From assembly GCA_040902925.1 (NCBI GenBank), contig JBBDWJ010000331.1, positions 1 to 12,175 of the forward strand: DNA of 12,175 nt, written 5' to 3'. A model generated the notes under the pieces. That model was not told the DNA's origin and did no database searches. It saw only the letters and a program-made list of their open reading frames with translations. The translations under genes were made by a program, and so were the position numbers. Positions 1 to 6,352 of the stretch are shown in pieces; the first letter of the stretch is position 1, and every line of letters starts with the position of its first letter. This DNA is from JBBDWJ01 sp040902925. GTDB taxonomy: Bacteria > Acidobacteriota > Terriglobia > Bryobacterales > UBA6623.

Positions 1-90
1 CCGCAGGTACTTCTGAAGCTGCATCGCGGAGATGCCCTTCTTGGCATCGCAGACCGTCTGTGTCAAGTGCATAATCACCAAACGAACCCA
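1..90 (-). pseudogene. Possible IS1595-like transposase fragment running off the left edge
   Basis: Reading leftward from about position 90 the minus strand encodes a frame that is open to the window edge and contains KKGISAMQLQKYLR after a hydrophobic helix-like stretch beginning WVRLVIMHL. This resembles the helix-turn-helix segment of IS1595/ISXO2-type transposases, where a tryptophan and a helix are followed by a KxGISAxQL motif. The zinc-ribbon cysteine pairs expected upstream in this family are not visible in the preceding codons (about 91-240), although the frame stays open there, so the element is either truncated at its 5' side or the similarity is fortuitous. The DDE catalytic part would lie outside the window. 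No terminal inverted repeat was identified. The assignment rests on one short motif. Confidence 0.33.
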
Positions 91-231
91 AATCCCACTC
101 GTGGGACAGACTTGAGCATCATAGTGAAAACAAAGAGTATCGCCGCCAGAAACAGGGGGAACAAAAGACGAAATAGAGCTCAGCATATTCGCAACCACTT
201 CGCCGTATCTGCGTAAGCCTTCGCCATCCAT

Positions 232-288
232 GCGGCGGATGTTCGCTAGAGATTCGAACGGGTCCGCCGCGGCAGTCGCGGAACATCC
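232..288. repeat. Nested inverted repeats upstream of the broken redB-like gene
   Basis: Three mutually overlapping inverted repeats are visible. GCGGCGGA (232-239) pairs with TCCGCCGC (263-270); inside it GTTCG (241-245) pairs with CGAAC (255-259). Alternatively GGATGTTC (237-244) pairs with GAACATCC (281-288). The two longer pairings exclude each other because they share bases 237-239. The segment lies between the transposase-like fragment and the RedB-like start. It could be a regulatory RNA structure, an insertion-element end or chance in GC-rich DNA. Confidence 0.4.
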
Positions 289-324
289 TAACGAAACGGC
301 TGTATCTGCCGATGAGCAGTCTCG

Positions 325-546
325 ATGGCGAGCGCTGTCTCCCCCACCCGTCTCCTTCTGGTTGCCCTTGCCTGGACAATCGCCGTCGGCCTAGGCATGA
401 CCCGCCTGCTGGAATACGAAAACACCGCCGCGCCGGCCGGTGTTGTTGCTTCCCACTGGCCCGAAACCAGCAGCCTGGCGCGGCGCGCCGGCCGGCCTAC
501 TTTGGTGATGCTGGCGCATCCACGCTGCCCTTGCACGCGCGCCTGA
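325..546 (+). pseudogene. RedB-like protein, N-terminal fragment (truncated)
   Basis: The 73-residue frame has a basic start, a hydrophobic N-terminal segment (about residues 8-26, membrane anchor or signal) and ends in the motif HPRCPCTRA. Proteins annotated as RedB carry a single N-terminal membrane segment and this HPRCPCTRAS motif at the start of a thioredoxin-like domain; from memory they are about 180 residues long, so roughly the last 60% is missing. The frame stops at 544-546, exactly where the sequence switches, one frame over, into receiver-domain code. ATG 325 is chosen because the recognisable protein begins there; an in-phase Shine-Dalgarno is not obvious. The two cysteines of CPC are retained but the rest of the domain is gone, so the product is unlikely to function. 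The RedB name is recognition of the motif, not a database result. Confidence 0.65.
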
Positions 547-785
547 TTCTTATGGATTGCCAGATGCCTGAGATGGATGGCTATGCCGCCACAGCCGTCA
601 TTCGCGAAAGAAGCGATGGCAAGGATATCCCCATCGTCGCGCTGACCGCTCACGCCATGCCGGGGGACCGCGAGAAGTGTCTGGCGTGGGGCATGAGCGA
701 CTATCTCTGCAAGCCGATCATGCCGGCCGCGATCGAGGAAGTGCTGGGCCGCTGGTTGAAGCCCGCCGGCGTCGCGACCCGCTGA
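537..785 (+). pseudogene. Response-regulator receiver domain, C-terminal fragment
   Basis: From about 540 the frame reads LILMDCQMPEMDGYAAT, the strand containing the phospho-acceptor aspartate of CheY-type receiver (REC) domains (the D of MDCQMPEMDG). It continues with VALTAHAM (conserved Thr/Ala switch region), DYLCKP (conserved Lys-Pro) and a final helix, ending in a normal stop. The first roughly 50 residues of the domain, including the acidic pair that binds magnesium, are absent. This style of REC is typical of the C-terminal receiver of hybrid histidine kinases. In the same frame an ATG exists at 312, but codons 312-536 overlap the RedB-like frame and read as Arg/Pro/Cys-rich noise, so that 157-residue reading is not accepted as one real protein. 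The missing kinase and receiver N-terminus were most likely lost in the deletion that joined this piece to the RedB-like fragment. Confidence 0.75.
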
Positions 786-898
786 GACTGCTGATCCATG
801 GGCCCGCGATGCTTCTGAGGAAAACGAAAGCAGCCCGCGAGGACAGCGTTGAGAGATCGCCCGTGAAGCAGGACGCGAGACAAGGCACTCGGCGGCAG

Positions 899-2410
899 CT
901 ACTTCGCGGCGTCGAAATAGCGGCCGGCGAACTGCAAGAACAGCTTCCACTCGGCTGGCGTAACGACGTGCCCGCCGCTGTGTTCGTGGAACGCCAGATC
1001 GCCCGCAACCAGCGGCGTGCCGGGACGAGGCATCGCCGTCACACCGACGCCGTTCTTTCCCAGCAAACTGTAGACAGGGCTCGCCGCGACGGCGGCCAGA
1101 AACTGGCCCTTGGGGTCGGACCATTGGTCGGCCGTTCCGCCGGTGAGAAATACCGGGCGCGGCGCGACGAGCGCCAGCAGCATGTGCGCGTCGACCGGCA
1201 GCTCGTTCCAGCGGCCCGCGTAGTGTACGAAATTTCCGGCGAAGTGCGGCGCGAACAGTTGCGCCATGTCGTCAATGGTCTCGCCCCAATCACGGCGCGA
1301 AAGCGACGCGCCCATCTCGCCAGAACAGGTCGCGAAGACCATCGGGATGCGTTCGTCCATGGCGGCAGCCAGCAGCACCATTTTGCCGTAGCGCGAGTGG
1401 CCGCTGAAAGCGATTCGTTTGGCATCGACCTGCGGATCGGTTTCGAGATAGTCCATGGCGCGGCTGAGGCCCCAGGCCCAGGCGCGCAGCGCGCCCCATT
1501 CGTCGGGGGGCCGCGGCTGGCCGGGTTTGAGCGTCATGCCGACAACGCCGCTGCGCAACGTTTCGAGGTCGGCCGAGTCGGGCTGCACGTTGCGGATATC
1601 TACCGTGCCGTATCCCCAGCCGCGATCGAGAATCGCGTCCAGCGTCGCGTCGTTGTTGCGGCCGGCGGCTCCGAAGATGACCGGCACCGGGCCTTCGGCA
1701 TCGGCGGGCAGCGTCAACGAAATCAAAATGCGCGGTGGGTCGCTGTAGCCGCGCGCGCCGCCTTCGGGTTCGGTCGCCGGCGGCGCGTTTCGGGGCGGCT
1801 CGGCTTGTGATCGGCCACGCCGCGCGGCGGTCTTGGCGCTGCCGATGCTCCCCAGCACCTCTTTGTTGATCGTCTCGCTGCCGCTTGAGCCGCTCACGAC
1901 TTCCCAGCTCACTTGGGGCGCGTTGGCGGGCAGCTTGCCGTAGATCTCGGTTTCGTACAGTTGAACAATCTCCGGCCTTCGTTTCTCGAACCATGTTTTC
2001 GCGTCAGGGACCGGCTCTCCGTTGGAGAGGATCAACGGGTCGGGAAGCGTATAGCCGCCTGCTTCGGCTTCGTTGTAGTTTGTCCAGTGCCCGGTCGAAG
2101 CCCAGCGGTAGAGGCCGCCGCCGGCGTCGTCGATGCGATAGAAGTTGTTGCGCCGCTGCATGCGGAAACCCGGCGGTGGCGTGGTGAGCGTTTCGAAGTC
2201 GGCGACATCGCCAGGCGGTTCGGGCCGCGGGCGGTTAGCGTGGAAGCTAACGGCCGGCGTTGGAACAGCCGGTGTTGTGGACGGGGAAACTTCCGGGGCG
2301 TCCTGAGCTCGTTGCGGCACGGCCGTCAAGGCTGCAAACAAAGCGATGGCGATGACGACTGCGATGGCGGGGCGGCGTCGGGCGGCGGGCTTGGCTTGCT
2401 TTGAGTTCAT
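899..2410 (-). CDS. Secreted CE15-type glucuronoyl-esterase-like alpha/beta hydrolase
   Basis: The 503-residue protein begins with a basic N-terminus and hydrophobic core (about residues 14-31, signal peptide or anchor), a Pro/Thr-rich spacer (about 38-70), then an alpha/beta hydrolase. The nucleophile motif is GHSRYGK with Ser339, the GxSRxGK signature of carbohydrate esterase family 15; candidate acids are Glu365 in CSGEMG and Asp432 in QWSDP; the C-terminal histidine is probably His481 in HSGGH. CE15 enzymes cleave the ester between glucuronic acid of hemicellulose and lignin alcohols, and bacterial relatives can be broader, so the substrate here is inferred. A poorly conserved Ala/Arg/Pro-rich insert lies at about residues 172-225. 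ATG 2410 is preferred over upstream ATGs at 2449 and 2533 because the signal peptide starts there and AAGG lies upstream. It is divergent from the binding-protein gene and convergent with the receiver fragment. Confidence 0.83.
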   Translation of the reverse strand: MNSKQAKPAARRRPAIAVVIAIALFAALTAVPQRAQDAPEVSPSTTPAVPTPAVSFHANRPRPEPPGDVADFETLTTPPPGFRMQRRNNFYRIDDAGGGLYRWASTGHWTNYNEAEAGGYTLPDPLILSNGEPVPDAKTWFEKRRPEIVQLYETEIYGKLPANAPQVSWEVVSGSSGSETINKEVLGSIGSAKTAARRGRSQAEPPRNAPPATEPEGGARGYSDPPRILISLTLPADAEGPVPVIFGAAGRNNDATLDAILDRGWGYGTVDIRNVQPDSADLETLRSGVVGMTLKPGQPRPPDEWGALRAWAWGLSRAMDYLETDPQVDAKRIAFSGHSRYGKMVLLAAAMDERIPMVFATCSGEMGASLSRRDWGETIDDMAQLFAPHFAGNFVHYAGRWNELPVDAHMLLALVAPRPVFLTGGTADQWSDPKGQFLAAVAASPVYSLLGKNGVGVTAMPRPGTPLVAGDLAFHEHSGGHVVTPAEWKLFLQFAGRYFDAAK

Positions 2411-2523
2411 GAAAGGCCTTGGTCGCCTGATGTTGAGATTTTCGCTCATCGCGCGGGTTGGTTCAAGCTGTTGCCCAGCCTGATGCCGCAGGACGAAGAT
2501 CCGGTGGACATGGTTCGACATCT

Positions 2524-2541
2524 TGTCACCCATCTGTCACC
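2524..2541. repeat. Two TGTCACC direct repeats, one helical turn apart
   Basis: TGTCACC occurs at 2524-2530 and again at 2535-2541, an 11-base offset that places both copies on the same DNA face. They sit in the intergenic region between the divergent esterase and binding-protein genes, just upstream of the putative promoter for the latter. A regulator binding site is possible but unproven. Confidence 0.35.
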
Positions 2542-2557
2542 GAGCAGCCTTGGCGGA

Positions 2558-2566
2558 TGGTATATA
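2558..2566 (+). promoter_or_regulatory. Candidate extended -10 promoter for the ModA-like gene
   Basis: TGGTATATA matches an extended -10 element (TGn followed by a TATAAT-like hexamer) in the most AT-rich patch of the divergent intergenic region. No well-spaced -35 is evident. A start of transcription near 2573 would leave only about 12 bases before ATG 2585 but about 36 before GTG 2609, which supports the GTG as the true start. Confidence 0.3.
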
Positions 2567-2608
2567 AGGTATGGTGTAGCAACGATGTTGAAGCGGAAAG
2601 GAACTCCC

Positions 2609-3436
2609 GTGCGCCGAGCTTACTCACCCTCACTCAGCGTGACGCTGCTATTGCTGCTGATCGCGGTTCAAGCGCCGGCTCCCGCTCGGGGGCAGGGCGC
2701 GCCGTCGGCGGAAGCCAAGGAGAACGCGGCGCGGTATGCCGCCGCCGACATTCGGATCATCACGCCCGGCGTCGTCAATAGCTCCGGTCTGCCGGACCTC
2801 GCCGCGGCCTATACGAAAGAGACCGGCAAGAAAGTAGCGCTGACCGTTGTGGGCATGGGCCGCATCGTCGACGCTATCACGACAACCGATCCGCCTCCCG
2901 ATGTAATCATGCTGCCATTGGAGCTGATGAGCGCGCTGTCGCTGGAAGGTGGCGTCCTGCCGGGCACCTTCACGCCGCTTGGGCGAACCCGCATGGGCTT
3001 AGCGGTGCGCGCGGGAGCGCCGCATCCCGACATCTCGACGGTCGAGAAATTTGCCGCCGCGCTACGCGGCGCTAAGGCGGTCATGCGATCGAACCCCGCC
3101 AGCGGCACGATGGTTGCGAGACTGATTGACGACGTCCTCAAGCGGCCCGAGTTTGCCGGCGTCAATGCTCCCCCTAGCTCGCGCGGGGAAGGCGGACAAG
3201 CGCTGGTACGGGGAGACGGCGACATGGCGATTCAGACGATCTGCCAGATTCTTCCCTACAAGGAAATCGAACTCGTCGGCCCGCTCCCGGCTGAGTTGAA
3301 GGCCTGGATCGACATGTCCACGGCGGTTTCGGCCAGGGCGCAGCATCCCGACGATGCCCGCGCGTTCATCCGCTACCTGCTGCGTCCGGAGTCCAACACG
3401 GTGTGGAAGCCGCGAGGGCTCGAACGGTTTCCGTGA
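2609..3436 (+). CDS. ModA-like periplasmic substrate-binding protein (orphan)
   Basis: The 275-residue product starts with a clear signal peptide (RRAYSPS then a Leu-rich core, cleavage near ARG-Q at about residues 27-29). The body resembles molybdate/tungstate-type ABC binding proteins: an opening strand IRIITPGVV followed by LAAAYTKETGKKV, a hinge-like PPDVIML, GLAVRAGAPHPDIST, a SNPASGT oxyanion-site-like loop, DMAIQTICQIL, and a C-terminal ARAFIRYLL. The ligand cannot be told from sequence; relatives bind molybdate, tungstate or other small anions or organic molecules. No permease or ATPase gene lies next to it, so it is an orphan binder or works with a transporter elsewhere. GTG 2609 is preferred because GGAAAGGA (2595-2602) sits 6 bases upstream and the signal peptide begins there; ATG 2585 in the same frame would add 8 residues. 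Confidence 0.78.
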   Translation: MRRAYSPSLSVTLLLLLIAVQAPAPARGQGAPSAEAKENAARYAAADIRIITPGVVNSSGLPDLAAAYTKETGKKVALTVVGMGRIVDAITTTDPPPDVIMLPLELMSALSLEGGVLPGTFTPLGRTRMGLAVRAGAPHPDISTVEKFAAALRGAKAVMRSNPASGTMVARLIDDVLKRPEFAGVNAPPSSRGEGGQALVRGDGDMAIQTICQILPYKEIELVGPLPAELKAWIDMSTAVSARAQHPDDARAFIRYLLRPESNTVWKPRGLERFP

Positions 3437-3894
3437 AGCAGAAGCCCAACACGCGCAAGTCGTCTTGCTGCCTGTCGAATACAGCGCGGCCAAGTAGTCA
3501 CCCCTAACCTCAAGCCCCAGCCGCTGAGCGTTTCGCCGGCCCCGGCTTGCGGCGGCGCAGCGCCCAGCCTCACCGAGACCGTCAACCAAGACCCCAATGC
3601 CGAAGCAGCAATAGCGCGCCGCGATTTCGATAAGGCGAACACCTGATACTCTCTCGCCCGATACAAGAGCCGCACCTTAGCCTTCCTTCGCTCTCGCTAC
3701 TCAACATCTGCTCGCGTTGTCCCGTTTGTTCGATACCTCACGCCTCTTTTGCAGAAGGCGTCTTCCGGTGCAAGCGATCCGAACGGGCGCACTTGCCCTG
3801 CCGCCATTCGCTTTGATGCGGTTCGGCGGCCGATCGCTGAAACGCACCTGAAACGGAAAATACGAATCCTGACAAAGACAAAGAGGTATCTATC
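3437..3894. other. 458-base gap, no convincing gene
   Basis: Between the binding-protein stop and the next start no frame has a plausible start, ribosome site and protein-like composition together. The binding-protein frame stays open after its stop for 69 codons, to a second stop at 3644-3646; codons 3500-3643 read fairly protein-like (for example NLKPQPLS and SLTETVNQDPNAEAAIARRD), which could be a decayed gene end or chance. A weak hairpin ACGCCT (3740-3745) / AGGCGT (3756-3761) is present. AGAGG at 3882-3886 is the ribosome binding site of the following gene. Confidence 0.5.
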
Positions 3895-5985
3895 ATGACC
3901 CCCAACACTACTCTGCCAAGCGCGCTCGAGTTCGAAGCGGCAAACATCAACAAAGACGCGTTCCGCTGGTTTATCCGGCCGACCGTCAAGATTTTAATCG
4001 TCGTCGATGGCAGCATCGGACTCGGCACGGCGGGTTTCGCGCTTGGCAAGGTGATCGATCTGCTCGAGTCGAACGAGTTCTACAATTGGGTTCGTTTTCG
4101 CGTCACGGGCGCGAGCCGCGAAGGCACAACGGCCGTCAATGCCGGGGCCGACTCGCACAACTTCACCTATACGGGCTTTCGTTTCAACATGGCGGGCTTC
4201 GACATCAATAGCTACGACCAGGTGTGGATGTTCGGCATCAATCCCTTGATCCACAATCCTACGGGCAACGATGACAACGTTATTGGGAACGCCGGTAACA
4301 AACCGCTGTCCGACGCCGAGCTCAAGATCCTGGCGCAATGGATGGACGAAAAACAGGGCGGCGTATTCGCCACCGGCGATCACGGGCTGCTTGGCGCGTC
4401 GATGTGCCATCGCGTGCCGCGAGTGCGAAACATGCGCAGGTGGACGCTGGCGCAAGGCGTGCCGTCGCAGGTGAATTTCGACCGCAAGGATACGAACCAG
4501 CGCATCCCCTCGCACACGGGATCCATCCCGTTCGACGCGCAGTCCGACGAAGTGCCGCAGCCGATCCAGGTGCTCAGACGGTCGCTGTATTCCTGGGGCA
4601 ACCGCTTCTATCTGCAGCGGCGCTACGCACCCCACGAAGTGCTCTGCGGCGTCGACGGCGCCATCGACGTTCTGCCCGATCACCCGCACGAAGGCGAAGC
4701 CCTGGGCAAGCGCTTTGGAAGCGGCGGCGCGCAGCCGGTCGATCTGAGCCAGAACTTTTCGTTCGACGGCTACTCCGCCGCCGAATATCCCAACGGCGTC
4801 GACGGCCATGCCCGGCCCGAGCCTGAAGTGATTGCCATCGGGCATCCCAAGGATTTCGACATTCCGCACTCCAAAGGCGCCAAAGACACCTCGCCGTTCG
4901 GGTTGCTGTCGGTCTATGACGGCGAGAAAGCGGGCGTCGGACGCGTGCTCATCGATTCCACTTGGCACCATTGGTTCAACGTCAATCTCCAAGGCTTTCC
5001 CGCAGCTTCGCCCGGCTACAAGAAGATCCGCAATTTCTTCAAGAACGTCGCCGTCTGGCTGTCGCGCAAAAGCCTGCGCGGCAAAATGCTCAGCTCCGCG
5101 ACCTGGAATACCGCCGTTCTCTACTACGACCCGATGCTGTTCACGTCGCAGAACACGGTGTGGTTCGTCGGCGAGCAGGCGAAGGATGTGCTGGGCCGCT
5201 CGGCCAGCCGCTGCACCATTCGGGAGTGGATCATCGACATCTTCGCCGTCGAGCTCGACAAGCGCTTCCGCATTCCCAAACCGGACCCGTGCCTGAGCTG
5301 CCCGCCTTGGGAGGCTTTTGAGACGGCTGTACTGGGAGGCATTTTCAAGCGCCTCGCGCCGCTGGTCGAGCGGCATCGCGGCGTCGAGCGGCTGGAGCGC
5401 ACTCACCTGGACCTGGGCGAGATCGGCAAGGTGATGGAAGCCGGCGTCAAGGAAGGCGCCGAAGCGTTCACCGCGGCCTTGCGGGAATCCGTGGAGTCGC
5501 TGCGCGGCGCTCCGGAAGCCTTCGCCGGGATCAAGCTGGCACTCGGCGCCAAGGAACTCATTCCCGACGCCGAAGAGGCGAAGCTTTCGATCCGCTTGAA
5601 CGCCATTCTCGTCGGCGACCCGCTGGTCGCCTACCTGAGCGAGCAGCGCCAGGCCCGCTGGGCCGTCGACGTCCGCATCAACGACCTGCCGGTGAAACGC
5701 GAACGCGACCGGATCGGCGACGATGGCGTGCTGAAATGGCGCCCCGTCGAGACGCCCGGCGCGTTGGTCGCCGAGACCGACGCCGCGCTCGTGGAGGATC
5801 AATTCCGCGAGGGTGACGAAGTCGAAATGACACTTTTGCTTGAAGCCGAAGATGGCACGCGCCAAAGAGTATGGAGCGAGAAGCTGACCGGCGCCCCGTC
5901 GAGTTGGCGGCGCAAGCGGCGGCCCGACGTGGCTAAAACCCTGGAGAGCAACGAGCCGGTCGCGGTTTGGCTGACCATCGAGTAG
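3895..5985 (+). CDS. Large protein of unknown function with ThuA/GATase-like N-terminal half
   Basis: The 696-residue protein has no signal peptide or membrane segment, so it is probably cytoplasmic. Residues 31-39 (VKILIVVDG) form a first beta strand; YDQVWMFGIN (107-115), LSDAELKILAQWMDEKQGG (138-156) and VFATGDHGLLG (157-167) follow; GRVLIDSTWHHWFN (349-362) comes later. This order (strand, what-is-it-showing strand, helix for the end of a search, G-x-ATGDH turn, then a strand with DSTWHHW) resembles ThuA-like and class-I glutamine-amidotransferase-like folds. The expected nucleophilic cysteine is not in the usual elbow; Cys171 in SMCHR lies just after it. Residues 464-470 hold a DPCLSCP pair, about 475-560 is helical, and about 565-696 looks like a beta-rich C-terminal domain. 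AGAGG lies 8 bases before the ATG. It stands alone between two gaps and no function is assigned. Confidence 0.8.
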   Translation: MTPNTTLPSALEFEAANINKDAFRWFIRPTVKILIVVDGSIGLGTAGFALGKVIDLLESNEFYNWVRFRVTGASREGTTAVNAGADSHNFTYTGFRFNMAGFDINSYDQVWMFGINPLIHNPTGNDDNVIGNAGNKPLSDAELKILAQWMDEKQGGVFATGDHGLLGASMCHRVPRVRNMRRWTLAQGVPSQVNFDRKDTNQRIPSHTGSIPFDAQSDEVPQPIQVLRRSLYSWGNRFYLQRRYAPHEVLCGVDGAIDVLPDHPHEGEALGKRFGSGGAQPVDLSQNFSFDGYSAAEYPNGVDGHARPEPEVIAIGHPKDFDIPHSKGAKDTSPFGLLSVYDGEKAGVGRVLIDSTWHHWFNVNLQGFPAASPGYKKIRNFFKNVAVWLSRKSLRGKMLSSATWNTAVLYYDPMLFTSQNTVWFVGEQAKDVLGRSASRCTIREWIIDIFAVELDKRFRIPKPDPCLSCPPWEAFETAVLGGIFKRLAPLVERHRGVERLERTHLDLGEIGKVMEAGVKEGAEAFTAALRESVESLRGAPEAFAGIKLALGAKELIPDAEEAKLSIRLNAILVGDPLVAYLSEQRQARWAVDVRINDLPVKRERDRIGDDGVLKWRPVETPGALVAETDAALVEDQFREGDEVEMTLLLEAEDGTRQRVWSEKLTGAPSSWRRKRRPDVAKTLESNEPVAVWLTIE

Positions 5986-6027
5986 CCGAACTGCGTCGAG
6001 CACGCTTCAACTTCAAACACGCGCTGC

Positions 6028-6061
6028 AGCCCGCGGCGGCCCTCATTGGCCGCCGCGGGCT
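6028..6061 (+). terminator. Perfect 14-bp GC-rich hairpin after the unknown gene
   Basis: AGCCCGCGGCGGCC (6028-6041) and GGCCGCCGCGGGCT (6048-6061) are perfect inverted repeats around a 6-base loop, 42 bases after the stop of the 696-residue gene. The stem is strong enough for a terminator, but no run of T follows, so it may rely on Rho or act mainly as an mRNA 3'-end stabiliser. Confidence 0.6.
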
Positions 6062-6089
6062 ATTCGCGCAAAGGGCTGCTCCACGTGTC

Positions 6090-6115
6090 CAGGAAACTCC
6101 GGCAGGAAACTCCGG
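6090..6115. repeat. Tandem 13-base direct repeat
   Basis: CAGGAAACTCCGG occurs twice back to back (6090-6102 and 6103-6115) with no mismatch in the gap after the hairpin. Two copies only; probably a replication-slippage duplication, with no function visible. Confidence 0.7.
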
Positions 6116-6226
6116 ATGGCGGCGTCCGAATCAACCTCTTTTTTCCGATCCGCTCCACGCCATCCGCCAGCGGGCGGCCATCTGCCCCAACAGCCACAGG
6201 GAATCCCAAAGTCAAAAGATCTCGCT

Positions 6227-6344
6227 AGACAAAGAGCCGGGCCGCGCCCCATACTTTGTCTCAGGATCAGCCATTGCCGCGGGGCAGGCTTGTCTTAGGA
6301 TCAGGCCAGGCTCCACCTGATCGAAAAGGCCTGATCGAGGAGGA
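6227..6344 (+). promoter_or_regulatory. Repeat-rich leader with operator-like sites and strong RBS
   Basis: The leader of the DSD1-type gene holds an 8-bp inverted repeat AGACAAAG (6227-6234) / CTTTGTCT (6254-6261); an imperfect direct repeat TTGTCTCAGGATCAG (6256-6270) and TTGTCTTAGGATCAG (6290-6304), 14 of 15 identical and 34 bases apart; and a 9-bp inverted repeat GATCAGGCC (6299-6307) / GGCCTGATC (6328-6336). The core hexamer GATCAG therefore appears twice forward (6265, 6299) and twice reversed (6317, 6331). GAGGAGGA (6337-6344) is a near-consensus ribosome binding site 8 bases before ATG 6353 and directly abuts the last repeat, so a bound protein or folded RNA could mask it. The function is inferred. 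Confidence 0.5.
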
Positions 6345-6352
6345 TTCCATCC

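Noticed and set aside
245..262. tRNA T-arm-like GTTCGAATC on the minus strand
   Set aside because: The flanking bases do not form the five-pair T stem, and no D arm, anticodon arm or acceptor stem could be found around it.
119..379. 86-codon minus-strand open frame near the left edge
   Set aside because: Composition is Arg/Ser/Cys-rich with no recognisable domain, and a different minus-strand frame carries the transposase-like motif.
312..785. Reading the whole region as a single 157-residue response regulator
   Set aside because: Only the part after about 540 resembles a receiver; the first 75 codons overlap, in another frame, a recognisable RedB N-terminus, so this is a chimera and not a normal regulator.
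677..1810. 377-codon plus-strand open frame opposite the esterase
   Set aside because: The esterase on the other strand has a complete signal peptide and catalytic motifs; the plus-strand product is Arg-rich noise.
3994..6003. 669-codon open frame on the minus strand, opposite the 696-residue gene
   Set aside because: It is antisense to a gene with a good ribosome site and coherent fold; its product is Ala/Arg/His/Val-rich as expected for the opposite strand of GC-rich code, and no family is recognisable.
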